A stretch of DNA of 13,331 nucleotides from Pyrobaculum sp. (lineage in GTDB: Archaea; Thermoproteota; Thermoprotei; Thermoproteales; Thermoproteaceae): positions 1 to 13,331 of the forward strand of contig JAEMPK010000060.1 in assembly GCA_022759345.1 (NCBI GenBank), written 5' to 3'. This document shows, in pieces, positions 13,140 through 13,331 of this stretch. Within the stretch, counting starts at the first letter, position 1. Each line of letters starts with the position of its first letter. A program made the position numbers and the translations under genes. The notes beneath the pieces were generated by a model. It saw nothing but the letters and a program-made list of their open reading frames with translations. It was not told where the DNA came from and did no database searches.

Positions 13140-13331
13140 CCTCTACTCCCAGCTCCCTCAATTGTCTACTAAGCATCTTCAACATATTCTTCACGTCTAT
13201 CTCCACCACACGTCCGTCTACGATCTCGAAATGAACCCAGTCATGGGCCAACTTAAGCCTCCTAGCTCGCGCAATCCTCATGCGCCGCACGTAGAGGCCC
13301 ATCTCCTCTAGGTTGGGATCCACCTCGATCT
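13126..13331 (-). CDS. Unknown protein, partial (5' end outside window)
   Basis: The minus-strand frame is open from its TGA at 13128-13126 to the window edge. A GTG at 13323 is possible, but the residues before it (IE) continue the frame, and no TATA box can be seen, so I treat the gene as truncated. The visible part is a charged alpha/beta segment: EMGLYVRRMRIARARRL, WVHFEIVDGRVVEIDV, then an amphipathic helix KNMLKMLSRQLRELG. I do not recognise a family. It converges on the metallophosphoesterase with a 14-nt overlap. Confidence 0.55.
   Translation of the reverse strand, partial: IEVDPNLEEMGLYVRRMRIARARRLKLAHDWVHFEIVDGRVVEIDVKNMLKMLSRQLRELGVEVKER

Overview
The window looks like chromosomal DNA from a hyperthermophilic crenarchaeon of the Thermoproteales, most likely Pyrobaculum or a close relative. 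The signs are GC-rich coding DNA, AT-rich TATA boxes centred about 23-26 nt before GTG or ATG starts (leaderless mRNAs), few Shine-Dalgarno sites, frequent TAG stops, almost no space between convergent genes, a compact C/D box sRNA, and an archaeal aIF1A gene. I saw no rRNA, tRNA, CRISPR array or intact insertion sequence. The genus is an inference.

Left part (1-5990): the 3' end of a large S-layer-like surface protein anchored by a C-terminal helix; a 114-aa unknown protein overlapping tail to tail with a 63-aa two-helix membrane protein; then a GH57 glycosidase and an MFS transporter in one operon, followed by a PLP enzyme of the cysteine synthase family with its own TATA box.

Middle part (5987-8288): a minus-strand operon of a 48-aa membrane protein, a ThiF/MoeB-type E1 enzyme and a decayed winged-helix regulator (no start codon, two in-frame TAG codons, one G-run frameshift). 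A symmetric TATA box separates this operon from a divergent glycerophosphodiester phosphodiesterase gene.

Right part (8289-13331): a 359-nt gap holding a C/D box sRNA with its own TATA box; an ABC importer of the nitrate/taurine type (duplicated permease plus ATPase, no binding protein in view); and, tail to tail with it, a free-standing gene for the domain usually fused to the C-terminus of such ATPases. Next come aIF1A and, divergent from it, a compact TnpB-derived protein that lacks the RuvC-II glutamate and forms an operon with a metallophosphoesterase. The window closes on a truncated unknown gene.

The strongest leads are the small TnpB-like protein locked into a housekeeping operon, the detached ABC-associated domain gene, the C/D box sRNA, and the multiply broken regulator.
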